Shown: piece by piece, positions 23,545-36,500 of the stretch
Position numbering within the stretch: the first letter of the stretch is position 1
Layout: the number at the start of each line of letters is the position of its first letter
Made by a program: the position numbers and the translations under genes
Assembly: GCF_910592395.1 (NCBI RefSeq)
Contig: NC_088323.1
Span: 8,122,001-8,186,000, forward strand
Origin: Lineus longissimus
Taxonomy: Eukaryota > Nemertea > Pilidiophora > Heteronemertea > Lineidae
Length of the DNA stretch: 64,000 nucleotides
Reading direction: 5' to 3'
The notes under the pieces: model-generated
Seen by the model: only the letters and a program-made list of their open reading frames with translations
What the model was told of the DNA's origin: nothing
Databases searched by the model: none

Positions 23545-25555
23545 ATGTCTCACCGCCAGCAAATGAACTATAATAATTTCAACCTGCTTTTTATCAAAAT
23601 TTCAATGAACATAAACATTACCTTAAATTAAACCTACAAGACTTGTTTTGTCCTCTAAGGGGCTGGGTGATTTCGGAGTAAAAACCTTACTAATAATTCA
23701 AACATGGAGCATGGGCAATCCTTCTAGGTCAATTTGCATGCCTCTGGGACCTGCAGCAGGCCAAAACAGCCACTACCATAGAGAACTGGTATATGAGAAA
23801 GGTTTAAATATCAATACTGCTATCCCAGCATTATCTCCTACAACTCCTCTTTTAATCAGATATCCAGCACGAACCTACTGGCATGCCAACTTAATATCAG
23901 CGGTGAATATCAGTCCTAAAGTCTCCTGGATATACGCACAACGACGGTAGATCAGCATGACCTACTGGATAGTCATGTCATGACTATCCACATCATCAAG
24001 GTGTCACACTGACACAGTGCAGAAAATCAAGAAACATTGATAGCTCAATTGGTAGAGCAGTGGACTGGCAATCCAAAACCCAGTCAAGGCAATTTTTCTG
24101 TACGAATTTCATGATCAAGGGTGATTGTAACAATGTCAATTCCATCAGCTCTGTGTCTCAATCACAACGATAAGAAATTGAAAAGAAAACCCATATAATT
24201 TAAATATATTCATATAATTCCTATCAATCATCATCAATCAAACAGGTCAGAGTCCATAATTATGTGGTTACTGTAGACAATGTCATTATCAGAATAGCAC
24301 ATATCTTAGCACTTTGCTTACAAGATTTTCTACGGATGTTCCATAGCCCAAATCACGACCTGTAATAAATAAGTGCTCATTCATATGGTAGGTACCCAAA
24401 CTTTTCTGGTTTCTGTTTCAATTCAGTTCGACCTCTCTTATCATGACACCTCTCCAAGGACAGCACTCGTCAGTCCAGAAGGTGTCCTTAATAGAGAGGT
24501 TTTGGCCTGCCTGGTTTCTCACAAAACACAGTTAAAGCGAGTCAAGGACACCTCACTATTACGTGATACTGTAAACCTGGAATTGCTGGCAAAGCAATCA
24601 GCAATAGACAACCTGCGTAAATAAAGTTCGGCCATTATGAAAAGACCCTTTTCACAGGCAACGTATGTTTACCATGGAATAAAAGTACAAATATACAAGC
24701 TTATTCAAACAATTTACTTGAAGCTGTCCATGTCTTCCAATGTTCATGATATTTGAATGCTTTTGGTGACGATTTGATTTAAAACATGACTTTTATGTCA
24801 TGGTCAACTTACACTGCCTGTGAAAACGCATTTTCAAAATGGCCGCAATTTACTTTCGCAAGCTGCCTTTAGACTGAAGATTGTGCTTGCTACCATAATT
24901 CAATGGGTAATGTATTCAAGTAGACAGGGTTTGATAGTGCATTTGTGAAAATCTCCAAAATAAATGCTTGCAAACATTTCATGGTTTACCGTTTTCATGT
25001 CCAGTCTCAAGGGTTTTTAAAGAGAGCATTCAACTTTGTATTGTTTCATGCCAAAAACGGAGTGTCAAGGAGAGGGATGAACTGCCCCCAACTGCTTATG
25101 TACAGTGTGTTTCAAAAAAAAGAAACCAAGATTAATTTGTTAATTTCTTGGACATGGCTAAAAATTTTGAAAATGGACAACCACCATTTAATATTACCTT
25201 ATGATGTCCTCTTTCTTGTGACACCAAGAAATCCAATTTACTGTCACAGATGACTGAGCACAAAGCAGTTCAATCAACCATGTCAGAACTGATGCTGCAC
25301 CAGATTTACCGCAGCGTAACTCCGACAAGAAGAAAGACCAGTGTGTCCTTAGCAAAAGTTTTATTCAATGACTGAACACCTGGTCCAAGAAATGAACAAA
25401 TTAATCTTGGTTTACTTTTTTTTAAACACCCTGTATAGTACTAGTATTTGGTTCATGCTGAAAACTGAGCAATATTCACCCAGGAAATAAATATCATGAC
25501 TGTCTTTTCCGGTAGCACTGACACATTGTGAGAGAAAAGTCTCTGATTTTATGTT
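23545..25555. other. Intergenic, repeat fragments only
   Basis: Contains a decayed TA-element fragment (about 24428-24505, GTCCTTAATAGAGAGGT), a tRNA-like A box at 24046-24075 without B box, and a repeat at 24715-24880 shared with 35970-36140 (GAAACATGACTTTTATGTCA type words). No gene seen. Confidence 0.5.
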
Positions 25556-28500
25556 TCATGCCTTGAAGCTGTCCTTCTCTTTTCTCAATGCACCCATGAC
25601 ACTGATCGGCTGTGATTGCTTGGTGTGTTGTTGCACTGACTCTTCACTGAAAGGGAAGAGGAACAGTTACAGAAACCTCACCCTAAACACAGATGAAGTG
25701 GTGACACTCCTGTTCAAGTATTCAACTTGAAACTACTACCGAACTGGAGGTATTGGTTGTCTCACTAAAACCGCTAGAGTGGAGCTAAAATGGAGACTCC
25801 ATCTGAGCTGTGTTTTGTCAGACAATCAATACCGACAGTGAGGTAAGATAAGAGATAAGAGTCATGAATTTATATAGCGCTCCTCAGTGATGAGACTGTT
25901 AAAGCGCTGGCCCGAAATGTTCCTTGAAGAGAAATGTTTTTAGTGATTTTTTGAAAGGCAGAAAGTCAATGGTGTTGGCAAGTTCATGAGGTATCAATTT
26001 CTATTCTGAAACATCTCAAATAAGATAATGAATAATGTGTTGTTAAATGCCTTTGGACTGCTTCAAAATTTTGCACCAACCCAAGCGGCAAGAATTCATA
26101 AAGACTAGTCTTTATTCATTCTTGCAAGCGGTTGTGGTTGCCTAAAAGTAAAGTGTGGTTTATTCTAAATCCAGGTGTTTTAGAATGTTGAACTTTTGTT
26201 CTTCTGCCCAGCGCTAATAATACATTGCATCAGCCCAAGGCATGTACCCATGTACTGTCTACACTTTTGAAATAAATCAAATTATGTCTAAAACAATTGC
26301 TCTGCACAGTGATGTTGCTGTGAGATATTCTGTCAGCAAGCGGAGACCACAAGGCTAGGTACCTACCAAACTCTCATAAACGGATTAAAAGACATTTCCT
26401 CAGCAATCGTGGAAGGAATAGTTGGCTCATTCTTGGCTCTCTTCTCCACTGCCCAAGCCATCCTGTCTTGTACCGCTTTATTTTGTGGTTCGACGTGGAG
26501 TGCATACTTGAGGTTGTTTACGGTGTATTCGTGACCACAAAACACTTGCTGAAAAGGAGTAATCGAGGTAAAAATGGATCATCGATGAATTGCAAAAGAA
26601 CATAGAGCTGTACTGAATGTACTTTTTATTTCGTGTCTTCTTTGGATCCAGGGGTGCTAGCACTTGTCCAACACTTGGATCAAAATCATTCAAACCGAAG
26701 GCGGAATTTTAGAATTTTAAAAAAGCTTTGTAAAAGTCATAAAGGGGACATATTCTAACCACGAAGCCTGTGAAAATAGCAAAACCACAGTGGTAGACCG
26801 CCGCAGTGGAATCAGTATTTAAACTCACTGTATTCTTTGGCAGCTGACTGAGTGTCTCCATCAGAGCTTTGTACATCTGTTCGGGGGAACCTTCAAAGAA
26901 TCGTCCACAGCCTGCCTGGAATAACGTATCTCCTGTGAATACAGCAGGCTCCTCACCTGCTCCCTTCACGAAATAGCAGATGTGACCGGACGTGTGGCAA
27001 GGCGTGAACAAACACTGAATGTCGAGGCTGCCCACCTGGAAAAAATACAGAAGTGGAAATGAAATCATGTGTTCTGGAATTCTAAAATACTGAGATTCAT
27101 AATGGGACTATAGTACAGGCAGGAGCAGAGGGGCTAATTTGGCCATCTTCAAGTGACTAGTTCATACACAGTAAGGGCCCTGGGCCCTCATGTCAGACTC
27201 AGCACTAAATATATTCCTCGTACAGGCGTGAATCATTTCAACTTATTGTGAGATGTGAAAGACCCCTATTGGCGACTTTGTGTAACTTTATCTTGCCTGC
27301 CTAGCTGCTGCCTATATTGTCCCTTTAACACTATATAATAGTGTAAATGCACTATGCACCAACGCAGCCTCCTTTTGAATTCAGCAGTTATGGTTCGGTA
27401 ACCAAAACAGCAAGGGTGGAACAAAGATGTTAGCCAACATTTCAGCTCGGTGAGACAACGAATACTTCCTGTCCGTATCAAGTCCTTAAATTTATCTTAC
27501 TTGTCTTAATATAGGGCCTGCTGCACTTTGGCAATCAAAATTGGTGCGATAGTCAGAGTGAATCTCTCTGAGCATTCATTACAGCCACTGCACCCTCGCC
27601 AGGTAGAATCCCCCCGCCCCTCCCTGGGGAGCGTCCAATGCAGTGCTGAGACTGAGAGCTCTAATTTTTATGCCACTTTTCCTAAATGACACATTTCATT
27701 TATAATTGATGGACACAAACCTTCAATTGATCACCATGGTTGACTTTATGGTTGAGAGCGCCAATTCGATCATCACCCCCACAAACATCCAAGTCCGTAA
27801 ACAACTTGACTAAGTTCTCATTCCCGCCGGCGTGGTCCCTGAAAATATACAAACAGTTGCAGATATAGGGGGCGCCCTTCTCCCTCATAAGTCATATTTG
27901 TCGGGCCGCAAAAAGACTTCAGGGCACCTCACCCGAAGAACAAAATTACCTCCGATTTTATCACGCAGATGCCTCAGTTGCCTGGAAAATGCATAATGGC
28001 AATACTAGTAATAGGACTAATTATTTTTGGGAGGGGACCCCATGTTTCCAGTCACAGCTTTTGCGCTCTCTTGGTGGGGCCATGTCCCAACTTCATTCAC
28101 CAAGTGCTGCATCACCCTCAGATGAAACTCCTATCAAGCTATTAAATGCATTACTTCTGATTTTAAAGCAATTAACTTCTGATTTCATCCCGCAGATGCC
28201 TGGAAAATGCATACTCATACTGGCACTAATATTTATTTTTGGGAGGGGGACCCCTTGTTTCCAAAGTCACAGCGTTTGTGCTCTCTGTATTGTCTTTCTA
28301 CCTTCTTGATATTACATAAGAAGCAAAAGACCTGCCTTTTACATCATTTAATAGCGTTCTCGTCAATGCGTCACTATCGAAGTGCCACCGTGTACACCTT
28401 TGCAGTAAGTTGGTAAAAAAATCCTGGTTAGAATGCCAAGTGATGCCAAATGATGACGATATATTGTTTACTATTCATTACCAATGATGATGGGTTGTCA

Positions 28501-28695
28501 AGACTGTTGTCAACTTGACACCCTCCTCCTTGACGGCCGCCTGAATCTTCTCTGGCTCGACCGGGTCAACCGCTGCACACTCCTTGCTCGTCTCGTCAAT
28601 CAGCAGATACATGTAGTTGTCTTGGAGAGCTGGGAGCAACCGGATCTTCATGTCTGGTAGCTGGGTTACAGTTGGCTTAGAATGAAATTGATGAG
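25556..28695 (-). CDS. HAGH: Hydroxyacylglutathione hydrolase (glyoxalase II), 5 exons seen
   Basis: Exons (minus): 28695-28482 (conserved Met at 28651), 27838-27721, 27035-26829, 26548-26367, 25646-25556. From that Met the joined frame is 768 nt, 255 aa, close to the 260-aa cytosolic human form. The enzyme hydrolyses S-D-lactoylglutathione to D-lactate and glutathione, completing methylglyoxal detoxification. Metallo-beta-lactamase fold signatures are present: THHHWDH (split across exons 1-2), PCHTSGH, TGDTLF, and CGHEYT with downstream NLKYA; these contain the expected binuclear metal ligands. The C-terminal helical part contains [17 protein letters not shown] and the ending [10 protein letters not shown]. 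The first exon seems to extend upstream of the Met to an acceptor at 28696-28697, so an upstream exon, perhaps encoding a mitochondrial leader as in vertebrates, may exist; I could not locate it. Confidence 0.93.
25738..25850. repeat. Palindromic MITE fragment
   Basis: GGTATTGGTTGTCTCACTAA and the complement-like TTTGTCAGACAATCAATACC face each other. A longer relative lies at 62030-62210. Confidence 0.5.
26091..26126. repeat. Short palindrome around AAAGACTAGTCTTT
   Basis: Nearly perfect palindrome in HAGH intron 4; its arms share AATAAAGACTAG with the hairpin element at 23424, suggesting a collapsed remnant. Confidence 0.5.
27940..28300. repeat. Direct duplication in HAGH intron 1
   Basis: CGCAGATGCCT...GGAAAATGCATA...TTTTTGGGAGGGG-ACCCC...GTCACAGC occurs twice, near 27964-28065 and 28192-28275. 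Confidence 0.7.
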
Positions 28696-28759
28696 CTGCA
28701 AATATAGGATTGTTCATTATTTTTATAATGTGTGAAATAAAAATGTTAATCATAAATCC

Positions 28760-31343
28760 GACTTCTTATATCAATAAGCGCAACTGCGAGGCTATCCATG
28801 TTTTCAATGCTGACCACAATTTCAATAATGATTCGTCGCCGTGCACCATCAGTGCATTGAGTGACCTTAGCAGTTAATTCGGCTGTCTGATGTCACAGAA
28901 TCAGCCACTGCCACCTTTGCATGTCGTCGCTCTTGCCCTGCCCCCCCCTCCTTGACCCCAGAGTGGGAATCATCGAAGACTATTTCGGTACAGGTAGGTT
29001 ACTGTCATCTACTCTTTATAATATAATAAATATATATTGCCAGTAGTGGCGTAAAAATTTCTTAATTCTATCTACTTTCTTTTGAAATGCGAGTTTGTTG
29101 TCAAGTTGCTCCGGTACCTAAAAGTTGCAATTTTATAAACCGTGAAATAACATGGGCGGGGTTTTACAGCACAATGTAGTTTAGTATCCACTGTCCTAAA
29201 ATAGTACGCCCAACGTACCAATTTCCGCCTCTGCCCTCTATGGTTCCGATTGCCGGATCACTAATTTCTCACTAATTTCAGATTCCAAACGACCAAAATC
29301 ACAATGCCTTAGACGTACTGAACTACTTGTTAATCTATAACAGCTAAATATATCAATTTATCACAAACCTGTCTTAAACCAGCAGGAAACTGAAGAATAA
29401 ACGGGAGCAAAACTGAGACTCTTGCAAATTCTAAACAACAGCATTTTTACCTCCTCTTCAGAAGAGTTGGGTAAACGATGAAACCCGAAATGAAATCGTC
29501 GAAACGAAATGAAATGGCCAAAAACGAATCGCAGCCGAGCAATTTTGAAGATTTTACGACATTCATTTCGTTTTTTGGTTTCATCCAGCTTTCATCAGTT
29601 ACATCTCAAATAGCACTGCATGATTTGGCTAATGGCACACGTTGCCATGACAGATGAATCGAAAGTGACATCTCTCATCTCGGACATCGCCATGAATCAA
29701 AGACGATGTCATCGACCCAAGGAAAAAACGTTGCAGCACTGTGCTGAATACGTAATAATGTCAGAGGTCAGGTCTGAAGTCACGGGTCAGGTCCAATATC
29801 AGCTAGAGGTTGGGTCTAGCTCAGGTTGATGTCAGAGGTCAGGTCTAATCCAGTGTCAGAGGTCAGGTCTGAAGTCATGGGTCAGGACCAATATCAGAGG
29901 TCAGGTCTGAATTACTATCCGATGTCAGAGGTCAGGTCAATATCAGACTCAGGTCGGGTCAATGTCAGAGGTCAGGTCAGGACATTTCTTTACAATTTAC
30001 TTGACAGTTTTTCATCATCATCATCATCATTGGTTTTAGAGCCACATGGCCAATTTGACCTTAGGCTCGTCATGTGTAACAAATTATAACAATCGCATGC
30101 GTTTTAATGGCTGCAGACGGGAACTCCTAACTTTCTCGATATGACAATAATGTTTCTAATTATATACTCCCATTTTGACAAGTAAACAAGTTGCAGCAAT
30201 CAGAAAAAGCTCCTTGTACATGTAGCTCTTTCACATCTGTCAACGTTGATTTTTATCCTATTTTGTCACAGGGTGGCTGAACAAGTGTCTGAGAGCGAAA
30301 CAACTATGGAGTGACACGACCACAATCCTTCATCTCCATACAGTTGGCAGTGGACAGTCGTAGTAATGTCTAGCCAGATGTCCTTCCTCAAGGGCAGAAC
30401 TCCTTCAGTTGTTTGAACCATGACATCGTTGGAGATCTTCTGTGATCTTCAAAAATAGGGACTTGTCCAATGCTACAGAGACAGGAGTGAAAAACGACTC
30501 ATGATAAATTGATTTAATTTGTTTTATATGCGGTGTTTTATTTAATCATCCTGCTTGCTTCTCTTCCAACAACAGGTACATGTAGGTGATACACTAAAAC
30601 AAAACTTACATATTGCAATAGCTCTCATGATTGCATGCCACTAACCCATCATTTAGGTCATTGAAATAGTAAGACATGATTATAACAAAATAGTATTTAA
30701 ACTGGCTTTAACAAAGGGGCCATTCATTTAATACGTACGCATTTGAGGGGGAGAGGCGGGGGTTGTAAATTTAGTTCCACTTTGCTTACGGGTGTATGCA
30801 GGTGTTAGGGGATTGAAAAAATTATTTAAAATCTATTTATTTGCCATCACATGTGACTAAGTACGAAAAATATGTTTACAGTTTTATAGTTTTTAAGAGC
30901 ACACCTTATATGGGAGAGGGGGTACCAAACATCTGAAAATTCTGCGTACGTACCAAATGAATGGCCTGGACCACATCAATAGCACTCCAGCAATCAGTTA
31001 CAGTGCTGATTACCTGAGTCTCTACTACCCAAAAACAGTGATCAAGTCAACATTTCACGATATGCTATCTCCTTAAACCCGAGTTAATCTCACTTACCAA
31101 ATAAAAACGCTAAGATTATGCATTGAAATCTAATAAGCTGTATAAAATATACCCCGGTATAAGCTTACATTTATCAAATCTTGCTCGTATTCAGCAATCC
31201 CAATAAAACATAAAGGGATTGAGACTGAGCTGTTTAATGAGCTGTAGCATTGATTGGATGCCTGTTATACCGTAAACAGTTGAAATATTTGTGTCGATTT
31301 GAATGCCGTTTTTATCATATACCCGAGCACATAATAGTTGTAC
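28760..31343. other. Intergenic, repeats only
   Basis: Upstream of the visible HAGH exons; the missing 5' exon may be here but I could not pick it. Holds an ATGTCAGAGGTCAGGTC-type tandem array (29757-29980) and the second (TCA)n dispersed repeat (30013-30175). Confidence 0.5.
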
Positions 31344-31763
31344 TTCCACCTATCAAATCCCCGTGTCTTTTGCGCTTACACCTATGAATTGCCGTGTCTA
31401 AATAGACCCGTGTGTCAAATCCCAGTGTCTATTAGCCCCATCGAGCTCGATGGGGCTAATCGGGGGCTAATTTAGACCCGTGTTCAACACGGGTTTTTTG
31501 ATAGGTGGAATCTGAATAGCCCCGGCAATTGAAAGTTCTAAGACCCGGCGACAGATGGCGCGGTGTAGTTGCCTCGGTATTGCACACGCGAAATTCCCCT
31601 CCAACAGGAAAGAAACACAGGAGAGCTCCCTACCTACAGCGCACCTGTCGCCGGGGCTATTAACCATTATCTAACACTACTGATAGGTGTAAGTGCGCCC
31701 CGGGTTTTTTGACACCCGGCGAAGACACGGGTCTTGAAAAAACACAGGGTTTTATGGGTGGAA
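31344..31763 (-). mobile_element. TCCACCTATCA-ended TIR element, copy 2
   Basis: Inverted relative of 9359-9781 along its whole length. Starts TTCCACCTATCA, ends TATGGGTGGAA; carries the same TAGCCCCATCGAGCTCGATG palindrome near 31434. Confidence 0.8.
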
Positions 31764-33560
31764 CTACGACTATAGATCTGATATCAAAGAGCTAACCTTG
31801 CTGATTTTAACGGAAAAGAACACTCAACTTGACAAATGCAATGCACAGCTTGTCCCCTCATGAGCGACTGTAACTGTTGGTGATTGGTCTTGGGTCCAAA
31901 AATCCCCTCGACCTATGGTTTCGCTGCTTTCCTGGCCAAGGTCAAATCACCTACGGAAATCACACTCGGGTGGTTTTATCATTGTACCAGACTTGTGATC
32001 AACACTATGATACATGGGACTCAGACTGGGGCTATCACAGTGTATCTAACAAAGCATTCAAACAAAGCTACTGCACTTTCCTTTTTGCATAAAAACGTTC
32101 TCCGAGATAAATAATGTTATGATAATCAACAAATACATTTTGGGTGTAGAAATTTGCTCACAAATGCGTAGCCCATATATGTCAGGGAACAAAATCCACG
32201 CCAATCGGCGATCAATCTAGCAATGTTTGTCGCATCATTCCATCATTGCGCATATGCACAGGTCCCTGTTAGACAGTGCGTTGACAACATCACAATATGT
32301 CATCAGCAATGTTGGTGACGTCTCTCCATTGAATGCATCATCATTTGGCTGGCAGAGGAGTATCTGAAGCAATCTGGAACCTTTTTTTAGCAGTGTCATT
32401 TTACAGATGCAGATCCGTATCAACTCTTTTTTCGTGTCGAGTAAACGGCACTATTAAGTCTAAAATCAAATTAGTACATGTACGGTACATGTACTTTTAG
32501 TATATTTTGTTTTTACCCTGATCAGATACTGCTGTTTTACAATACAGATGTGTAAAAAGAACTCCGTGAATCTTAATCTATCTTGATAGGCTAATCAAGG
32601 CCTGCCTACGAGTTTCACAATAGAGTTTTTGAATAAGGGTATCGAAGGGATAACAGGCCTAGCTAAAATATTCAACTCATTATTTTCCAACACATCTGAT
32701 ACAGAAAGAAATGTTCATGTCTTCTGTCCACTTTTCAATCTACAAGCACTTTCCCATTATCACTTCATTCAGGGGGATTAATAAGTAACGTTTATCAATA
32801 CACATTCCGATCAAGATCTAAACTGACTAGTTATAATTATTGGACAGAATTGAGGTATTCTATGACCTATCAACCTGTCTTTGGCACATAAACGTAATAG
32901 TACGGGGAACCTGTACAACAAAACCTGCCAATAGGGGGCCCTGCAGGCAAGTGGACCATGGTTGTAATGAGAAAGCCATTTCCTGGGTCAATGATTATTC
33001 AATATTTCATCCCTGAATTACTCTTCATGGGGAAATAGCACCAAAAATGTTGTTTTATTGGTCCTTAATTCTATTTCGATGAGTTTAAGGGAGAAAATCA
33101 ACAAAACTTAATTTTTAATTGAAAATGCACTGGACGTGTACCTTTTAATACTAGTGCTTCCATCTGGATTTTTAGTTCTACAGGTTCCTCATTTGCAATT
33201 GTACAACTTCATATTTAGCAGTATACTCCATTTTTGTTCGACCCGATACACTCACGATTTAAGTTTCCGTCGATGACAGTGCTTGCTGAGAAGTCTTCAG
33301 ATTAATGAGTACATTTAATGTTTTACGCTGCCACCAGATGGCAGGGCGATGCACTAAGCTAACATCACATTTAACTTTGTCCATTTGTCCGTTAATTAGC
33401 ACCCACAGAGTTTTTCATAACTACATCCATGCCATTTAGGGTGATTGTGTGGCCATCCCTGGCCGATTATGAATGTGAGAATACGCAGTGACTTCAAGGT
33501 ACGGGTTGCTGACTAGTATCACAGGTCCCACACGGTCCTGTAGGGGCTCCATCGGGACGG
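31764..33560. other. Intergenic, no gene seen
   Basis: Between the TIR element and the AVL9 stop codon; the AVL9 3' UTR probably occupies the right end. Confidence 0.4.
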
Positions 33561-36500
33561 TCAGTTCTCATCTTCAGCTTGGTCAGGTTTGGGTTTGTTC
33601 CATGAGCTCAGCCAGCCAGATATCGCCCCCTTGGCCGAGGAAAGGGCACCACCTACAGAGGAGAAAAGAAATTATTCCGACATCGCGGGTGCCACTGCAA
33701 TGGCTTATAAATTTAATATTTCCTCTTCATCTCCTACAATCAGAAATCAATGTATTAAACTGCCTGGTGGTTTAATGTTGTAACGTCAATCCTATTGTTG
33801 TTATCTTCACGCTTCGTTATTTTGGGTTTTTTTACACATTACCTGATGCATGTACATTTTTTGTTAATTTCATTATGTTTCAAGAAATGTGTCCCACTTG
33901 TTCTCAAGTGACAAGAGACTAAATTTAGAGTAAAGAAAGACATACAGAAGCAGTAACCAGAAAATGAACTTTATAAATTACCAAGCACTCCCAAAAATTT
34001 GTTTTTTCATTCACATTTTGGACGAAAATTTGCAAAAAGTAGGGTTTTGCTCCCCACAGAGGGATCTTCTGCCCCCTCTCCCCAAAACCAATGAGTCAAA
34101 TACGGCCATAAGTGCAGAATAGCTGCAGCTCTAACGTAAGATACTGCCAGAGAGTGGAGCTTGAATCATGAATGTACAGGCCATCGCGCCAATGGCAAGA
34201 GTATAATAATCTGAAGCGCTCTAAGCCATTTAAAAACTGAATTGGATTCAGCCCTATAGAAGTCTCATCATCAATTATCATGTGCTTACCCACAACTCGG
34301 CCAGTTGAATGCACAGCAGCGTTAATTTTTCTGCCTTTTTCAGTGTTCTGCATAGACCTGGAAAGAAGATACACAGAGATGCAGTCAAAACAGCTCTTTT
34401 TCACATGTCATTTGAATAGTTTTATGCCACACCAGATTTTGTGACAGCAATCATTCGTGTATATGCACCACGGGATACAAAATCAGGACATTTTGTGGCA
34501 ATTTCATCCAATTGTTGTGCTGATTTGTGGTGCCAAGTTCTCGAAATGATATGAGTAGAACCTCTCTATTAAGGACACCCTTGGGACTGAAAAGTGTTGT
34601 TCTTAACAGAGGTGTCCTGATTAGAGAGGTCAAATTGAAGGGAAACAACCAATTTGGGACCAAAACTAGTGTCCTTAATAGAGAGGTTGTCCTTAATAGA
34701 GAGGTGTCCGCTAAGGGAGGTTCCACTGCATTGGAAAAAGGGGGTGTCTTGATTTGATCCCCCAAGGGATAGAATCAAAAAATCAAATCATACTAAACTT
34801 TAATAGGTCACCGGGAGGGACATTTGTACAAAGGTTGTAGAGCATAGTCCTTGCGATATTATTTTGAGCTCAACCAAGGTGATTTCCAAATCAGACAAAG
34901 TAGAACACTTACGCATTCCATTTTAATCTCATGTCAGCCATACTCATTTGCCCACGGAATGGGTGACTGAAAAATATAAACGAAATTCATAAGTTACGTA
35001 TTAATCCAGAAAAAGCAAATGTTTCAGCAACTCGAACGTATTGAGAGGGTTTCATTACTGACCTCCAAATTTTCACCGAAAAGTTCGCAGGGATCTAGGT
35101 GGGGAGATTGAACCAGACTCAACCATCAGACCTTGACCTCATTTCTATCTGAAGGTTAAGGTCATTCAATACAATTTTGCTGCGGAAACCGTCTTTTTAA
35201 GTCTTTTAACGTTTCGCTTACCCGGGTTCACACTGCTTGATGCCATCGTGGCCAGAATACTGCCAGACTTTGTAGTTGTGCGTTGTTTTCCAAGCTCGCA
35301 TGAAATGAGGGTTAAAATCCTCTTCAATTTTCTCATCTGAAATATCAACAGTTTTAACATCATTTTTCTTCTTCGCAAGCTCTATACTTCTGTCTCAAGC
35401 AGGTCGCTACTTCCTTGGCAAGCTCACATTAATTCTTACCAGAGGACATTATAAGTTGCTTGAGCATTTTTAAAATGAGAATATAACCCTTTAACAATTT
35501 TTTTCCAGCATCTCCCTTAAGATTTCAAGGGATTCCTATAGTGTATAGACTTTTGGCAAAATAGTAGGATCATATCACAGAATAACCCCAAAAAAATTGC
35601 AAGAAAACGTTTTATGGTGTTATTCTCTAGATATTGGTCCAGAGAACAACATATCAAAAGTTGGCAGCAATTGGGCCTCCGCAAAGGGTATCAATATGAC
35701 GTCAAACAAAATGGCCGCCATTTGACCAAAATTCCCAATATTTCACATATCGTTTGACATAAACAGTAGTGAACCACTTCAAACGTGCAACATACCGTAG
35801 AAAATATTGTCTTAGAAGTCATGAAATTGATATGTGGGTCCTGGAGTTATGTGATGACGTCAGGACGTCATCAATGACATCATGATTGAAAATTTGCAAT
35901 CTGATGGTAAATTCAAATTTAAAAGAGATACGAAAAGTCGAAAATGAAGTACTACAAGTGAGACAAGCTCATTCAAGCAATTTACCTTATAAAGTTGTCC
36001 ATGTCTTCTATTCCAATGTTCATGATATTTTGATTGTTTTTGGTGACAATTTGCTTTGAAACATGACTTTTATGTCAAGGTAAACTTACGCTGCCTGTGA
36101 AAAGGGCCTTCAAAATGGCCGTAATTTATTTTCACAAACCGTTTATGCTTACCATCTTGCTCTGCTGAAGCAAGTAGTGCCATCAGGTACAAACGGAACT
36201 GAACCCGAATCCACTCCTCCCCGCCTTCCCAACCTGAAAATCAAATGAAATACAAATGTAAAGTTCTAATATATTGCTATTATACTGTAAGGTAAAGTGA
36301 TACACTTATAGCCACGGTACAAATATAGCCCTTATTGTGAAGTAAACAACTGGCAGTACACACTAAACGCTACACAACAACGTTCTACGGGTTTGTAATG
36401 CTGCTGTGTCTGAAGGTAAGACTTGTTTTGAATGATGTGGTGTCAGATCTGCAAAAGTAATGTCGGTATGTCCATACGGCTTGACGCAGTAGCACACTTT

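Noticed and set aside
24046-24110. tRNA-like TAGCTCAATTGGTAGAGCAG sequence
   Set aside because: Good A box, but no B box and no acceptor stem; at most a SINE head fragment.
31467-31667. Open frame MVNSPGDRCAVG..., also present at 9458-9670
   Set aside because: Both copies lie inside the TCCACCTATCA-ended element and one carries altered residues throughout; the element shows no other coding feature.
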